Assembly: GCF_029227915.1 (NCBI RefSeq)
Contig: NC_079883.1
Span: 28,272,001 to 28,336,000 of the forward strand
Direction: 5' to 3'
Length of the DNA: 64,000 nt
From: Hydractinia symbiolongicarpus
Taxonomy: Eukaryota > Cnidaria > Hydrozoa > Anthoathecata > Hydractiniidae
Shown here: in pieces, positions 31,637-46,400 of the stretch
How the letters are laid out: every line of letters begins with the position of its first letter
Position numbering within the stretch: position 1 is the first letter of the stretch
Notes under the pieces: generated by a model
Databases searched by the model: none
Told to the model about the DNA's origin: nothing
The model's input: only the letters and a program-made list of their open reading frames with translations
Made by a program: the position numbers and the translations under genes

Positions 31637-32556
31637 CTAACTTTGTCACACTTTGAATAAATTATTGTCATACAATTGGCGCAATGTTATTGGTTGTGTT
31701 GTTGTCATTATCCTTCGGAAACACGTGTAATATTGACAATTGTCATTTATTTAATGCAAAGAAACAGAGTTTCGTGATATTCTGCACGTAAATAAGTACG
31801 TCCGAAATTAACTTTATCATGCGTGAAATTGACCAAGTATAAATTCCATAAAGATTTGTGCTTAACGTGATTAACGTCACCTTGTCAAAGTGTCATTTTT
31901 GCCTTAAAATTGTTGACTTTTCTTTCTTTGCTTTTTTATAAGAACACTCAACTTGAAGGAAGCTTTCAAATGTTCTTCACTTTTCCAATATGAAGACTCA
32001 AAATGCACTTAAATTGAAAACCTCGTACCGAGGGCTTCCTAGAGTTGTTCACCTGCGCAGGTCTTATGTAAAAGATCTAAAAAGCCCGGTTGAAAAGGAC
32101 GACAGCAAACAAGAAATTTTTTTACAAATAAAGCTCTAGCTAGACCCTTAACCTTTTCTTTGTAATATTAACCATGAAGGTAGATGTATAAACACACTTT
32201 TCTAATCAATAAGCTTAACATATTTATATATCTTTGAGTGGTTATTCCGCTGGCTTTTACTGTGTCCAGCCCGACGTTCCTTGAGCGTCCCACTAGCCAA
32301 CTTTGTGTCTTTATCTTTTTCTTTCCGAGCGTGTTTGCCTATTCCTTATTCTGCCTATTGGCCTTTCTCCAAATCTTATTATTTGGTACTATATTGTAGA
32401 AATTTTTATATGTGTACAATTTTCCAATACATGTTATTTTAACGTTGGCAAAAAAAAAAAAAAAACATTTTAATTATGGAACCTGAAATTTTTTTAAATT
32501 AATGTTAAATAAAATAATGTTAGTTAAATATTGCAACTTAAATTGCCTGCATATAT

Positions 32557-33245
32557 AACTCCCTTCAACACAACACAATCATATACCTCCCTTCAACACA
32601 ACACAATCATATAACTCCCTTCAACACATCACAATCATATACCTCCCTTCAACACCACACAATCATATACCTCCCTTCAACACAACACAATCATATACCT
32701 CCCTTCTACACATCACAATCGTATACCTCCCTTCAACACAACACAATCGTATACCTCCCTTCAACACAACACAATCGTATAACTCCCTTCTACACAACAG
32801 AATCATATACCTCCCTTCAACACAACAGAATCATATACCTCCCTTCAACACCACACAATCATATACCTCCCTTCAACACAACACAATCGTATAACTCCCT
32901 TCTACACAACAGAATCATATACCTCCCTTCAACACAACAGAATCATATACCTCCCTTCAACACCACACAATCATATACCTCCCTTCAACACCACACAATC
33001 ATATACCTCCCTTCAACACTAAACAATCATATACCTCCCTTCAACACAACACAATCATATACCTCCCTTCAACACAACACAATCATATAACTCCCTTCAA
33101 CACTAAACAATCATATACCTCCCTTCAACACAACACAATCATATACCTCCCTTCAACACAACACAATCATATAACTCCCTTCTACACGACACAATCATAG
33201 ACCTCCCTTCTACACAACACAATCATATACCTCCCTTTTAGGCAA
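32557..33245. repeat. 28-bp minisatellite, about 24 copies
   Basis: The unit is cctcccttcaacacaacacaatcatata with point variants (acctcc/aactcc, caacac/ctacac, aatcat/aatcgt). Variant units recur in ordered groups, which suggests block duplication. It lies between the promoter of PLOD copy A and the 3' end of copy B. Confidence 0.97.
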
Positions 33246-33661
33246 CACAATGGTGATATACGGTGTTACTATGTTGTACAAGACCTGGAACATGGGTGCA
33301 ACAGACAAAAAACAACAACAAAACTTCTTAAAAACATAAATATTTATTCAAAAATAAAAGTATAACTAAATACTACGTTTTTTTTGTACACTTAAAAATT
33401 ATTAAAAAGTTGGCGTTAAAAAAAAAATCGAAGTAAAAATATAAATCTAGAAATAAACAATATAAAAATAATAATTATACGTCTCTAAAAATTATTAACA
33501 GACGTATATATGATATAAAATAAACAAAAAACAATATCATTATCACGTCATAAAGATCTCACGAAAATTATAAATGAAACTTTAATGCAAAATTTAAATA
33601 TTGAAATAATCGCCGAGCTTCAAAAATCTGGATAAAAAATCTCAATTCTCTGTAATTCTGT

Positions 33662-36600
33662 TCAAGGATCGATGAAGGAAACCATGATGTATCTTGTCCC
33701 CTTCGTTGTTTCAAGCCCTTCGTGTTGATGTGTTAATCGACCTGGATGCATTAACGCCCAGCCATTTTCAGTGTCTGGTACACTGCAATTGTACCGCAAG
33801 AATCTTGCGCCTCCGCCCTACAAACAAGGATTATATTTAACTTATCTTCCAGCTATGAATGGTAATAAAAAACTAGGGACCTGCAAAAAGCGTTGAAAAC
33901 TATAACAGATGTTATCAAAGGACAAATGCAATTGAAACAAGATTCGGGAAAAAAAATTGCAATTAAAAGTGCATTAAATTTCACACAGAGGAAGTAAAAA
34001 TTCTAAAAAACGTTAGCCCGCTTTTTACACGCAACTTGCTTTTTGGGCTGGTACTTGAGTTGAAGAAAGTAGAAACGCAAATAATGATTAAAAAATCCTG
34101 CTAAAAAACTACCCATGTTTACTAACGTTTGATTTGATGTTTATAAAAATTTACCATTTTAATTTTTTTTATTTATTTCGAAATGTTTACGCAGGATAGC
34201 TACTTCATTGTTGAAAATATTGTTGTCAATGCGGGTCCTCTGTTTTGGATTTATACATTGCGTATACATCCAGCCGTAGTTGTGGTGACAAACTTGCTAA
34301 ACATGCCCGCGATGTTAACTGAACCACGGACCTTGTGCTTACTTTAAGGAAATTAATTTTCGCGAATTTGGCGAGTTTTTGTCAATTTTGCAAAAATTAG
34401 CTTGCGCGGAAATTATTGGGAATTTCACTATTCACAAAATTTGTAAAAATTAACTCCTGCAAAATTTGTTTGTTTTCCCTTCTTTGAAAAACGATTCATA
34501 CTAATTTCAGCATTCTTTTTTATTCCTACAAAAAAGATTCGCGAAATTTAACTGTCGCAAAATATTTGGATTTGTTCGAAAATTTTTTCTCGCAAAAATT
34601 ATTCTTTTAAAGTACGAAGTGACTCCCTGAAAGTGCGGTAGCATATACCATAATTGCTTAAATATATCGAAAGCTTCGAAAAAATTTAATAATTTTATTT
34701 TTAGGTTTTCTTCTGAACAAGCGTACTTACAAAAAACAATTACAAATTTTTGTTACCTCATAGTCAATTCCCTTGTCATTGAGCGCCATATTTATAGTGA
34801 AGGTTGATGCATCATGATGAGGACGAAGATAAAACTGACCAGTAGGTGTGTATTTCACAACGAAATTCATAATTGCTTCATTCTAAAAAACAAAGAATTA
34901 CATAGTTTATCAAACATGAAAAAAAACAAATCTTTGATACACAACTGATAAAGATTCGAAATAAAATTAACGGGAAGTAACTGGCGCATCGTTTTCTTTC
35001 ATTAATTTATTTGTTTAATTATTGCGAGATTTAACAGCAACAAATCAAAAGCCAAACATATATGCTGATTCACATTGGATAGCATAAACCAGATAGATGT
35101 TCCCTATATTAATTTTGAGCCTTGCTCAATCAACCTAGCATATAATTGAAAAATGTCTGTTGTGTCGCTGCAAAGAGTGTCAATATTTACAACTTAGTAA
35201 TAACAATAGTGAAGAGAATTAGAAATTTTTCGAATCTACAAAATGGTATTATACACAACAACGAATTGTGGTTGATTACCTCACTTATAATATTCACACA
35301 GCCGTGTACCGAAGAAAAAACTTACGTGCGAGTGATAACCGCTAAAATAACGTGTTACCATCTTGGATACGTAATCTTTAAGCATGGTGAGCCATTGTTT
35401 TTCAAAACCAATCTGCATAAAAAAGCAAAGTGTAAATTTTCGAAGATAATTTTCAAACAAATTCCAATAATCACATGCAACCATTCTAAAAAATTGTTAC
35501 CTGATTCATGTGGATATCAACAGTTGGAACATTTTCATAACCACCTGAGATTCTGTTATCCTAAAGCAAAAACGCAGGCAATTAGTATAAAGGGTACAGC
35601 ACGTGTGAGATTATTTATATTTAATCGGTTAGATGTAATTCATACAGCTCTAATAATCACGTTTCAGAAAGCGATAGCATTGTATGTAAAGGGATGTTCA
35701 GGGAAATGAAAATATGAACAATACCTTATTTTTGCCACCTGACCATTGCCCATAAAATTCACATTCCTAAAAAAAGTAAGAACATTATGTTTATAAACAT
35801 GTAAATAAATACCAACATGTATAATTTGTTCAGAGCGTCTTCAATTTTTTTTAGAACTGTCAACAATATTTGACTTGTTTACCAGATTTTTTGCTAGCTC
35901 TTATCACATTATAAATTTAGGAACACAGACGCCTAAGATCAAGTTGAATACAAAAAGTTCTAAAAATTGCATATCCAAACATACGAACGTATAATGAATT
36001 AATACTGGATGTATCATTGTACAACTGCAACATAGTTTCAAGATTTTTTTAGGCAACAATAGAAATTCAAGCTTTTCAAGGGCACCTAGTTTTTAAGGGT
36101 TTAAAGGATTGCAATCTATGGCAAACACCACACTGTTACTTGACCGCGACAGAGATATAAACAGACATCAACCAGTCACTTACTTCGACAAGATGTTTTG
36201 TAAAGTTTCTTGAGGTGAAAGGAAACCAATAAACATCTGGACAAGGCTGGATAAAAACAAAAAGAAATAAAACAGTTATGATAACAACTATGATTTTCGA
36301 ATATGTTTTTACATGTATAGACTTCAGTACCTGATATTCTTTCGAGTTTAAATCAAGAAATTCATGAAATCTTGGATGAAGATAACGCTCTTCCCAATCC
36401 TACAACAAAGTTTAAGAATTAGTTCACAACATAATGATCACACATACTAAAGTAAATAAGTTATACCACAATTCTTAACACCACTGCTATAAGTAGAATA
36501 TAAATAAGTAAACTTACCAATCTGTTGTCAAAGATCTGATACAAATCATTGTGTTTGAAGTTTGTTGTGTAGGTTGATGTTTCTTTCAAATGACCAAAGT

Positions 36601-39600
36601 AATCCAAGTTTGTTACGTACATAAAAATACCCTAAAACATGGATTAAACAATTCCAAAGCACAATAAGCATTATTATTGCTTACAGAACCGTTTAAAAAA
36701 ATTATATGAATATCAGCAGTATTCAAATAGAAGGGACGCTTAGCAAATGACGACTAAAGTATAAATTAAGTTATATATTTACCCTCTTCCTTGCATTAGC
36801 ACTGAAAGTCATGTCCTGGTCAACATTGACAGAGAAAAACGGATTAACAACCATTTGATCAATAGTTGATGATTTAATCAAATAAATATTGGACACAAAT
36901 GGCACATTCCAAACTCCTCTTCGAACGTATTTTACAATATCGATATAATCAGGTGAACGTGCATAGAATCCATCAGAACCAACTGCACCCCAGAAATTGG
37001 ACCACAATTTGCCTGGTTTTGACAGTTTGGGAACTAAAAAGGTCCTGAAACAAAATTTTCTTAGTTCAGTTATGATTAAAATCAGTTATGAAGTTGTAAA
37101 TTCAATGGGCGATTTACATAGGACTGTATTTTATTTTTATGGAATCCTGTATCACCAATATTATTTCACACAATGTTGCAAACGTTTTCAGTATTAAGAA
37201 TTTAACAACAAAACAGAAATAAAAAATCATATTAACTAACGTTACAGCAACAATGAGAATGATCAGAACTGAACCATTACCTATTTTGCTGAAGGAGAAT
37301 TTGGAGCGTATTTCTGTTTGTAAGCGACACATCAGCGTCCACAGAGAAGTAATAGTCACATTTGACTTTTTTACAATGTCCAATGCCAGTATTTCGACCT
37401 TCTTTTTCACTAAGGAAACTATGAGGTCCTTTAAAAGTGAACGATCTGTATTTATCTTCATAAATTTTCATCCATTCTTCAATATCATGGTTATGATGGG
37501 GATCCTAAGAATGTAAAAATCATGATCTAGTGTCATTTACAAACTTGAAATCTTTATTTAAAAGTTTGTTTATTGTAAGAGCCATGTTTAGGATTTTGCC
37601 AGTGATATTGTTGTGTTTTGGTTGCATAGTATTGATTTTCCCTTTTCAACCAATTTGGTTATAGCAGTCAAGTTAAAAACCACTTAACAAGGCCAATGCA
37701 ACTTCTAGATGGGGAAAAATAAAGTAACAAGTTCAGTTTTGTTGCAAAATATTGACATATCTGCTGCACCCGACACTTCTGTTTAAAGCTATAAAATGAT
37801 TGCTGTATATAGTGCAGTGGGTTCGTCTGTGGTTCCCAGTTTTGGGGACCACTGATCAAACCCTGCTCATTGCCACGCAGTATGTTAGTAATGAGCAAAG
37901 TAGTTCTTCTTCCATACGACTATAAAATGATGTTGCTCGAACTTCCAATATACATTAATTCAACAATACTTACAATACTGTGAAGAAAAATATCTATTTT
38001 GTCTTTAGGATATTCCAGGTTTGAAATTTGTTCCAAATAGGAGGAAACAAATGGTGTAGGTGCTGGTATATAAAGTCCAATCAGTATGTTAGGCCATTGT
38101 TGAACCTATATTTGAGAGAAATTTGGGTTAACTAGGTACAGACTTGTTAAAATAGAGTAGAAAACTCAACATAAGAAAAAAACATATTTAAGTTATACTT
38201 TAATATCATTTAGTAAGTAAGTGTTTTCTTTGCAACTTGTACAGCCTTTTTCAAAACTCCATGAATTAGAGATGTAGTTAGCCAAATGGTTTAGATAATC
38301 TTTGCTTGGTCCATTACCATGAATGGCAATGGGTAATGTATTAAATTTTGTGTTCAATACTTTCGCATTTGCACCATCAAATCTTAGTTCCACATGGTCT
38401 AAAAAATATAATGTTTAGCAGTTGGTGATTGAGGAGCACTGGAGGAAATTCGAAACACCACTGGCTTCTCATAAGATTTATACCTTTATTTCCATTAAGG
38501 TTTTGAAAAATGTTTGCAGTGTGATCCAACTTAATGTTGTAATTTTCCTAAAAAAGAATGTAGTTTAATTTCCAAAAATAAAATAATTGATGAGATGAGA
38601 AAAATTAGACCTATATAGTAGATAAATAAATGCGTACTCGTTGTTCCAAGTATATATGTGTGTAATATAGTTGATCATCATCGGTGTGATCAACTTGCTT
38701 TAAAGTCAATAACTCGTAAATTGTTGATGCATAACCAATTATCCCTAAAAATATAAAATATAGTGCATTTTCAGGGAAATACAATTTATTTTGCATCTGG
38801 TTAGTAATTGTACATAATATAATCCTGCTTACCTCCAGAGCATAGAAATTTGTAACCAGTAGAAACTGGTGGGTACTTAGCCTAAAAATAATGGAATACC
38901 AATGTTATTATCACTTACATCTTTTGTAAAGGCTCTACAAATAAATAAACTTAATGCAGGTACTCACTGCTAATGATTTGTCAGGCCAGCAAAAATCTTC
39001 AGATGAAATCAAAACTTCAGCATTTGCAGATTTATATTTCTCAAATATTTCTTTTTCACCACCAGTAAAAACAACATCATAACTAAATTTTACAACATAG
39101 AAAATGCAGATAAACACTAAAAAACTCTTTTAAAGAATTATAAATTATAATTCTTTATAGTCACCTGTCAGTAAACATCAGGAGAAGATCTTTTTCATTT
39201 TTATATTTCTTAATACCATTTCTCAATATGTTAATTTTATGACCACCTCCAGGTCCATTGGCCATATCTCCACCCAACCATTCTTGATGAAGTCCAAATA
39301 CCTATAAAATTTAACATAATTTTTTTAAGGCCTAGTTGAGTAAATAGCTGCCATTAATTTGCACAAAGGATTGAAATGAAAAGCTATTCGTTCATATTTT
39401 ATTGAAAAAAAAGTACCAAAACAAGTTAAAAATGATAATGCATTTCCTAAAAACTCATAACAATATAAATACTGCTTCATAGAGATTATATTTATAGAAC
39501 CAAATTAAATATGTATATTTTCTTAACTATTTAAAGGACTGCATTACTTGCATGCATTTCTCTGTTTGTTCAGCCTGTTAATTTATTTCAAAATTGTTGC

Positions 39601-42600
39601 TTTTGAAATTATATTAATTTTGTATATGTGAATATGTGGTGATTTGTTTAGTAAAATATAAATGATGTATCATTACCTCGCATTCAATAAACTCAATATG
39701 AAAAATTTAAGAATTTAAGAATTTACCTCCACATCAAGTCCATATATTTTTGCTGATCTCAAAAACCTGTGGTAACCATCGGTTTCATCAGTAGCTACTG
39801 TTATCACTTTTAGTCGAACATCTAAAAAAAATGCATCGCTGAGATTGTTACTAATTCTTTTTAGACATCTTCAAACATCTTCTATACTGTTGTTATAACA
39901 GAGTTACAATTTAATGCTGAAAACCCAGGGCTAGGGACGCATTACATACGCTATTAACCATAGGTTAATAGCGTATGTTGCGTAGGTGCAGCCTCAACCA
40001 TAGGTTGCGCGGTGCAGCCTCAACAAAAAATGCCCTTAAGAAACATTTAGATGGGGCAACCTCTTAGGAAAAAAAATCATAATCTTTATGCTACTATATT
40101 ACTGGTTTATTTCAGTTCTAAACTACATTATGACACCCTATTAACGTTTACACAAAATAATAAGTTGAAGCAATATATTAATATATTTATAAATGATTTG
40201 TTTCTTTTTATAGAAAAATATAAGCTACATAATTACGCTGATGATAACACAATATCCAACTTCTCAAATTCCATTCCTAATTTGATAAATACTTTAGAAA
40301 ACGAAGCTAAAACTGCCCTCTCCAGGTTAAAAGAGAATAAAATGATTGCAAACCCTGAAAAGTTTCACTCGATAATTCTGACAAAGAATAAGGCAGATAA
40401 TTTAGGTCTAAAATTTAACATAGGAAATAAAACTATTGAAAGTGAAAATAACGTGAAATTACTAGGTGTGACTATAGACAATAAATTAAATTTTGACAGA
40501 CACGTTAGTGATTTGTGTCGCAAAGCATCAGCTCAACTAAATGCCTTATTTCGATTTAGAAGTTTCTTATCCTTTCAAGCAAAATATATTTTAGTTCAAA
40601 GTTTTATCTACGCAAATTTCAATTATTGTTCCCTTATATGACATTTTTCTTCTTCTAAATCTTTATCTAAAGTCGAAATGATACAAAAACGAGCATTAAG
40701 ATTTCTGTATAATGATACGGTAAGTACATATGAAAATTTACTTAAAAATTCCAGCAAGAGTCACATGAATGTAAATCGCTTACGGTCATTGTGTATAGAA
40801 ATCTCTAAAACTATAAATAACAGCAGCCCTCTTTTTATGAAAGATATATTTTGTTTAAATGATAACGGTAGGACAGTCAGAGAACAAAATACAAATAATT
40901 TGGTAGACTCAAGGAAAAGGACCGCGACTTTTGGAACTAATAGCTTATCAGCCCTGGGACCAAAGATTTGGAATAACCTACCATCACATTTAAAACGATG
41001 TGACAACCTTAAAGTTTTTAAAAGCATGATAAAAATGTGGGACGGATCTAAATGTAACTGTGATGAATGTAAGGTCCCTTTATAGAACTTTGTTGTTATT
41101 ATTGTTTATATATATTAAAAAAATGATTTTATTTAATTGTAAACATAAAAAATGTAGTCGATTTAGATTAGTTTTCTTAATTACTTTTTTTTTTTTGGAA
41201 ACTATTGTAAATATGTGAATAATCGACTTTAAATAAATTGAATCAATCAAGCACTTTTCTTATTTTTCTTTACTTTTAGTACTAATTGCTTGATATTAAC
41301 ACAACTCCTAAAATAAATGTTACCAATCTTTTTTTATTTATCTAAAAGCACAACAGAGAACAAAAAGTTAATTGTTAGTTCAATATAACATCACAGACAT
41401 TTGTTATCATTAGGCAGGTTTGTTTATTTTTTTATAACTTAAGTAAACATGACGTGTAATTCCAGTTTTAATAGTATCATATATTCAAACTAAAATCATG
41501 ATTGTTATAACCATAGAAAATTTTATTTACTTTTTTAATTTATCCAGCTTCTTTCAGCAAATAGTTTCTAATTTTTAAAGAAAGAAAAAGGTTTAATGTG
41601 TTTGTACAGAACTTTGTCTTTATTTTTCACTTTTAGCCTTTCCTTGCACTGTCTCAGGGTGAAATCTAGCATTATCAGTAGCCTTCCCAATTGGACTTTA
41701 TCTTAAATTTCCTAATTCATTACAGAACCTAACTGTAGTTACTCCAAACTATGGGATTTTATATTTGAGACCCCTATTTTAGATTTTTAAATTACACCCT
41801 GTGTTATACCAACAATATATGTAAAAACTGTCACTAACAAAACATATAAGAAAAGTGCAGTTTACCTGAAAAACAAGGTATTTGTGGGCAGCTGACAATA
41901 ATCACCAATTAAGGGATAATTATGTTAATTAGCACGTAGGAACAAATGAACAATTTAAACTGTTCTAATTTACAAACAAACAATTAAGGTACAGAAAAGA
42001 CATGTTTCATGACAGGATATTAATGAAATTTAAGTGATTTTAAAGTTAATTTAGCCATGTGCTTACATGTTTATAGTATGACAACAATTTTTAAAATCAG
42101 AAACTGGTCTGTATTTTTTATGATGATGATAGCAACACAATGGATATCACCCTCCAAAAGTCATGAATTATCACCTATTAATTTAATTTTTAAAAATGTT
42201 AGAATAATAATAATTGCTAAAAGGTTAAGGCTATATTTTATGAGTTTTTGTTTATTATATCCGCCAGTGTCCAATTAGTAAATGCCAGACTTAGATATGA
42301 ATTCAAATATTTGCAACATCTTACAGCACAATGTTTTAGGGGAGTTTTCATACCGAAAGATTTACAAAATATTATGCAAAAAAAGTGTAACTATATGGCT
42401 GGTAAATGCCTATTCTCCGATTCTGGTTAACATGCTCACTCTTGAAAGAGAAAACAAAAAATTGAGGAAAACGAGTGGCATATTTGGCTTTATCAACAAA
42501 AATTATATATACAAAAAAGAGATTTGGGATACCATATGATTGGCAATAGAGGATTTATTGTAACTTAAAGTTCTTAAATTTTATAAGAGTTTTGTGTAAT

Positions 42601-43118
42601 ATTTAAGTGCAGTGAAACATCTTCGCCGCAGTTTATTTGTGTGATCATTTATTTTACTTTTAAAGTTTAGCTACTAATAGAGGCAGTTGCACTTAGTGTA
42701 TAAACTTAAAAATTTGCATGTTTTAATAAATTTTGATGCTTAATTTAAATATGTTGGTCTTTTTTGTTAAAAATGATCCAAAAAAAATTCGAAGTATGTC
42801 AACCCTGGATTCGACAGAATAAATTTTTTCATGGGCTAAACAACTAGTGCATAGCTAAATGTACAATAACGGAAATTTACCTACTATCTCTGACAGAGGT
42901 TAAAAACACACCTGGGGTGGCTATAAGATCTGTTACTACATATATTACTATGTTAGTATTATAAATATGTATAGCTAGCGAGTAAATAAACAAAAAAGGG
43001 TAGCTAGCTAGCTAGCTCAAAACTAAAATGTATTAAATCATGCATGCATACCTTCACTAGAGTTTGTCAATGCCAATAGCGTAAAAATAATGTGGATAAA
43101 ATACACGTGTCCATTCAT
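33662..43118 (-). CDS. PLOD: Procollagen-lysine 2-oxoglutarate 5-dioxygenase, copy B (19 exons, 722 aa)
   Basis: Exons on minus, in transcript order: 43052-43118, 39727-39821, 39165-39301, 38968-39082, 38833-38881, 38638-38744, 38484-38547, 38199-38398, 37974-38105, 37281-37504, 36783-37044, 36518-36631, 36331-36399, 36184-36246, 35725-35766, 35501-35560, 35326-35412, 34757-34882, 33662-33817. Exon sizes 2-19 equal those of copy A. The signal peptide (starts [15 protein letters not shown]) is unrelated in sequence to that of copy A. Catalytic residues are conserved: D99/D102 of DSYD, VDADV near 377-381, iron ligands H651, D653, H701, and R713 for 2OG. The protein ends VSFIDP. Intron 1 is 3.2 kb (0.5 kb in A) and includes a LINE fragment. 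The start lies 373 bp from the divergent SELENOK gene. Confidence 0.95.
39132..39156. repeat. Perfect 12-bp hairpin just inside PLOD-B intron 3
   Basis: Same sequence and same position relative to the 5' splice site as the hairpin at 30640-30664. Confidence 0.9.
40140..41252 (+). pseudogene. CR1/L2-like LINE reverse transcriptase fragment, in PLOD-B intron 1
   Basis: Residues like [11 protein letters not shown] and YADDNTI (the YxDD catalytic motif) are followed by [17 protein letters not shown] and a C-terminal AL.FLYND, then [18 protein letters not shown], all typical of CR1, L2 and Jockey-group LINEs. The frame is interrupted by TGA at 40639-40641, where the family has tryptophan (SLI-W-HF). 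The 5' part, including earlier palm motifs and the endonuclease, is missing. The 3' end has aataaattgaatcaatcaa, a short repeat tail like those of CR1-type elements. It is antisense to PLOD. Confidence 0.8.
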
Positions 43119-43491
43119 TTTTCAAGTTCTTTTTTCAACTCGAAAATCAACGTTCACTGACTGACAGCCTAAACTTCCAAAACTGTGAACTTTTAAGAAC
43201 TCTCAATGTTTATATTTTGACCGGAAACATTAGCTACGAGCAAACATCCTTAACCAGAAATCTTAAGGCTCTTTAAACTGCTTTCTACGTAAGTGCGTCC
43301 AGTTTATTATTAAAAAGGAAACACGTGGGTTACGATCTCCGTCGCAGTTTCTATTTTTAAAACGTGATGAAGGAGAGCAGATGCGAAATAAATTATTTGT
43401 GTTTTATTACACGAGTTCAAAATACATAGCTGGGTATGACTCTTCAGTTTTAACGAAAAAACAAAAACTCTTCAATCAATTCGTTTGAAAG
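43119..43491. promoter_or_regulatory. Shared divergent promoter region of PLOD copy B and SELENOK
   Basis: Only 373 bp separate the two divergent start codons. On the PLOD side there is a TATA-like block at 43204-43229 conserved with copy A, and a CACGTG E-box at 43322-43327. TSS positions are not known. Confidence 0.55.
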
Positions 43492-46400
43492 ATGCCTTAC
43501 GTTTCATCGGGAGGTTAGGCCTTATATTTTTTTACTTTTCATTAGTTTTGGTCATCATTATTATAAAGGTTAGCTATATTAGATATTATAAAGTACAACT
43601 TGATACGTGCTGGGAATAAACAAGTTCACAGTTGAAATTTTTTTGGATTTAGGGTTCGTCGACTTTCAACATTTATATTTTAACCCTCCCTAACCCTTAA
43701 ACGCTTAGAAATTTGTAACTAAAAGGTGAAATACGCCTTTACGATAATTTGGGAAAACTAACACTCCATCGCACCTTATTTTGCGATTGAAGGAGGTAAA
43801 CATCTCACTATTATAAAAGTTTATTAAGGAGAAAACACATTTTTTGGTGATAACTTTTCTTGCTGTGTTTTGTATTTAATGAAAAGTACACATAAGTTGT
43901 ATCTTATTATTATTATTAACGTTTCCTGAAAATTTGAAAGAAATTGATACGACAGAAGTTAAAAAACTGGAGAAAACACGCTTTCGTCTCTAGCTAACAA
44001 ACTCTCATAAAACACGATTTAACCTCCTTTTTACCGATATTGTAAAATGATGGAGAGACGTAGGAACGCATGTACAATTGAATAATCGTAAAGGTGTATT
44101 ACAAGTTCTCTACACCTCAGCACAACAACAGCACCACCCAACCACCAACCATTTCTGAATCACGCCAGATGGCATAAATATAGACATATATAAGTCCTAA
44201 TAATACCTTCGTGTGAAGAAACAAACTAAAAGGGGACCACTTCACCTAGCACCAGCATCTTTCTTCCTGCCATGACTTTTAGCAGTTTTTTTTATTTTCA
44301 TATTTACTCTTCCTATTCTATCAATCAAATCATAGAGAAACTCGGTGTGTAGAAACATCTTGGCCAGAGAAAATAATCACCATTAACAAAAAGTAGCAGA
44401 CAGCTCTTCACAGTTTCAGTTGTGTACTCATAAACAAAGTGAATTTAATAAGGCTTTGACCGTAGGCATTATAAATATTTTTTATTTTTTAAAGAAATAA
44501 TTAGTTTCACGACAGGAAAATTGTAACTTTTTTTATAAATTTTTCAAAGGCTTCTTAATTAATAACATTTCCTTCCTTTTTTAATTCTCAATTATATATA
44601 ATAATATATTTAATATTTCTTTTACAAAAGCAATGATGACGGTTTTTTTAATAACTTCTTTATGTTGCATGGCTATGATACTTCTGGGTTTTAACATTAA
44701 TCTATTCAGTGATTCGGTTCAGCTTTGTTGCCGTAGTGATGATTGACATTTGGCTTAATTTACGAATCGCATTTGTGCTACATCCACCATTTTTAAATTT
44801 TCGCTGGGTGAAAACAAACCTAGTTCGTAGGGGGAAGAATGGTAAAAAATGTGGAAATGGAAGAATAATTAGCTAACGAAAGGTAATCACAATAAAAATC
44901 TGTCTGGAAATGATGCTTAGCTATCTGGATTTTGCTCCTAAAAATTATCTTTGCTCAAACTTTCTAACATTGTTCTTAAAACTCCAAAATCTGCCTAGAT
45001 CTGCACTCTCTTCACCTAAAATACAGAAACTTTTCACCTCCAAAGAAATTGTAATGACGTGAAACCGAATTGTCGAATAGACACCTCCATGCCAATTTTT
45101 TATGTCCCATACCTTTCAGAAGCTTTGATATTGCCTATTAGTTAATATAGAAGTATCCTTAGAACTTGAAAATAACAACTCAACTTTTTTTCATCAAGTA
45201 GAATCCTTCTCCATGTTGTGGACATGATTATTCCGATTTTCCTATTTTTTGTGTTTTACCCAAACATTGGGAAAAATGGATTTTCGAGAATTTTTTTGCA
45301 TCTTGTAAAAAATCTGGTCATCAATGTGCGTCATTAAACCCTGATATATATAATGATAACTTGTGCAAGTTTTTGTACACTATTTTAAACTAGTTCTTAG
45401 GACCCCTTGGCCACGCAAGTCAGTATTTTTTAATGGTTGATTTTGACATATGGGAGGAGGGAGTAGATTAGTGGTTATAGCTCTCGTACTCTATGCGGGA
45501 GTCCAGGGTTCGATTCCTCTTGACGGCGATTCAACATGGGCAAGTGAATGTTACCATAGCCCCAAGTTAACCCAAGTCATGTGAAGGAAATTGGGGAGAT
45601 GGCACACTGTGTGGGCCGTTAAATGTTGCCGGGAGTTGTCTAGTAGAGCGCGGGCCCTACTAACTGGGTCTGCGTAGCTCAAAATGAGCATTAAATACTC
45701 TAGGACTCTCTATCTAAGCCATGGCCCCTCCTGGAAATAGTTTTTAGTCGATGGCCCTGGCATAAGAAAATACATGTGTAATTATACATTTAATATGGTA
45801 CGCTAAACATCATGACTGTATAGCCATCTAGCTATGGATTATAAAAAATCAAAGATGATTTGCGAAATCTTTTAACATAAATACTTTTGTTAGAGCTGGG
45901 TCCTGTATCTGTGATTTTATTTGCATGCGATATAGGGCTAGTGCTAACAAATTCCATCTATCCCATAGTGTAACTTAAATTATATTTCAAAGAAAAATAT
46001 ACAAGTTTTATCACCAGCTTCTACTTTTTGCAAAATATATAGTGAGTCCTTGTCAAGAAATTTTTGTTAACAGTGGTAAAAATTAGGGATTTACAACATT
46101 TTTTTAAAACTCATGAACCTTACTTCAACACCTTTTTAACTTTACCTGTATAGCACACTTAATTCTACATACATACCTTTTAGGTCAAGTCTTGGGAGGT
46201 CAATCTCCATGGAGAATATCTATAGTATCAGACATGTTTTGGGCACTGATAAACTTTGTAGTCTTGTTGTAAGTTTCATTCTTGTATACATGCTTTATGC
46301 AATACTTTTAGAAACATACTAAGCTTCACAAGATAAAATGAATCGACTTATTAAAAATATGAAATATAGATTTTTGAATATTGGGTCCTAAAATTTGTTT

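Noticed and set aside
35146-35709. 187-aa plus-strand ORF
   Set aside because: It runs through PLOD-B exons 17 and 16 on the opposite strand and includes their introns; chance frame.
42057-42539. Several 60-85-aa plus ORFs in PLOD-B intron 1
   Set aside because: AT-rich frames that overlap one another in different phases, with no motif.
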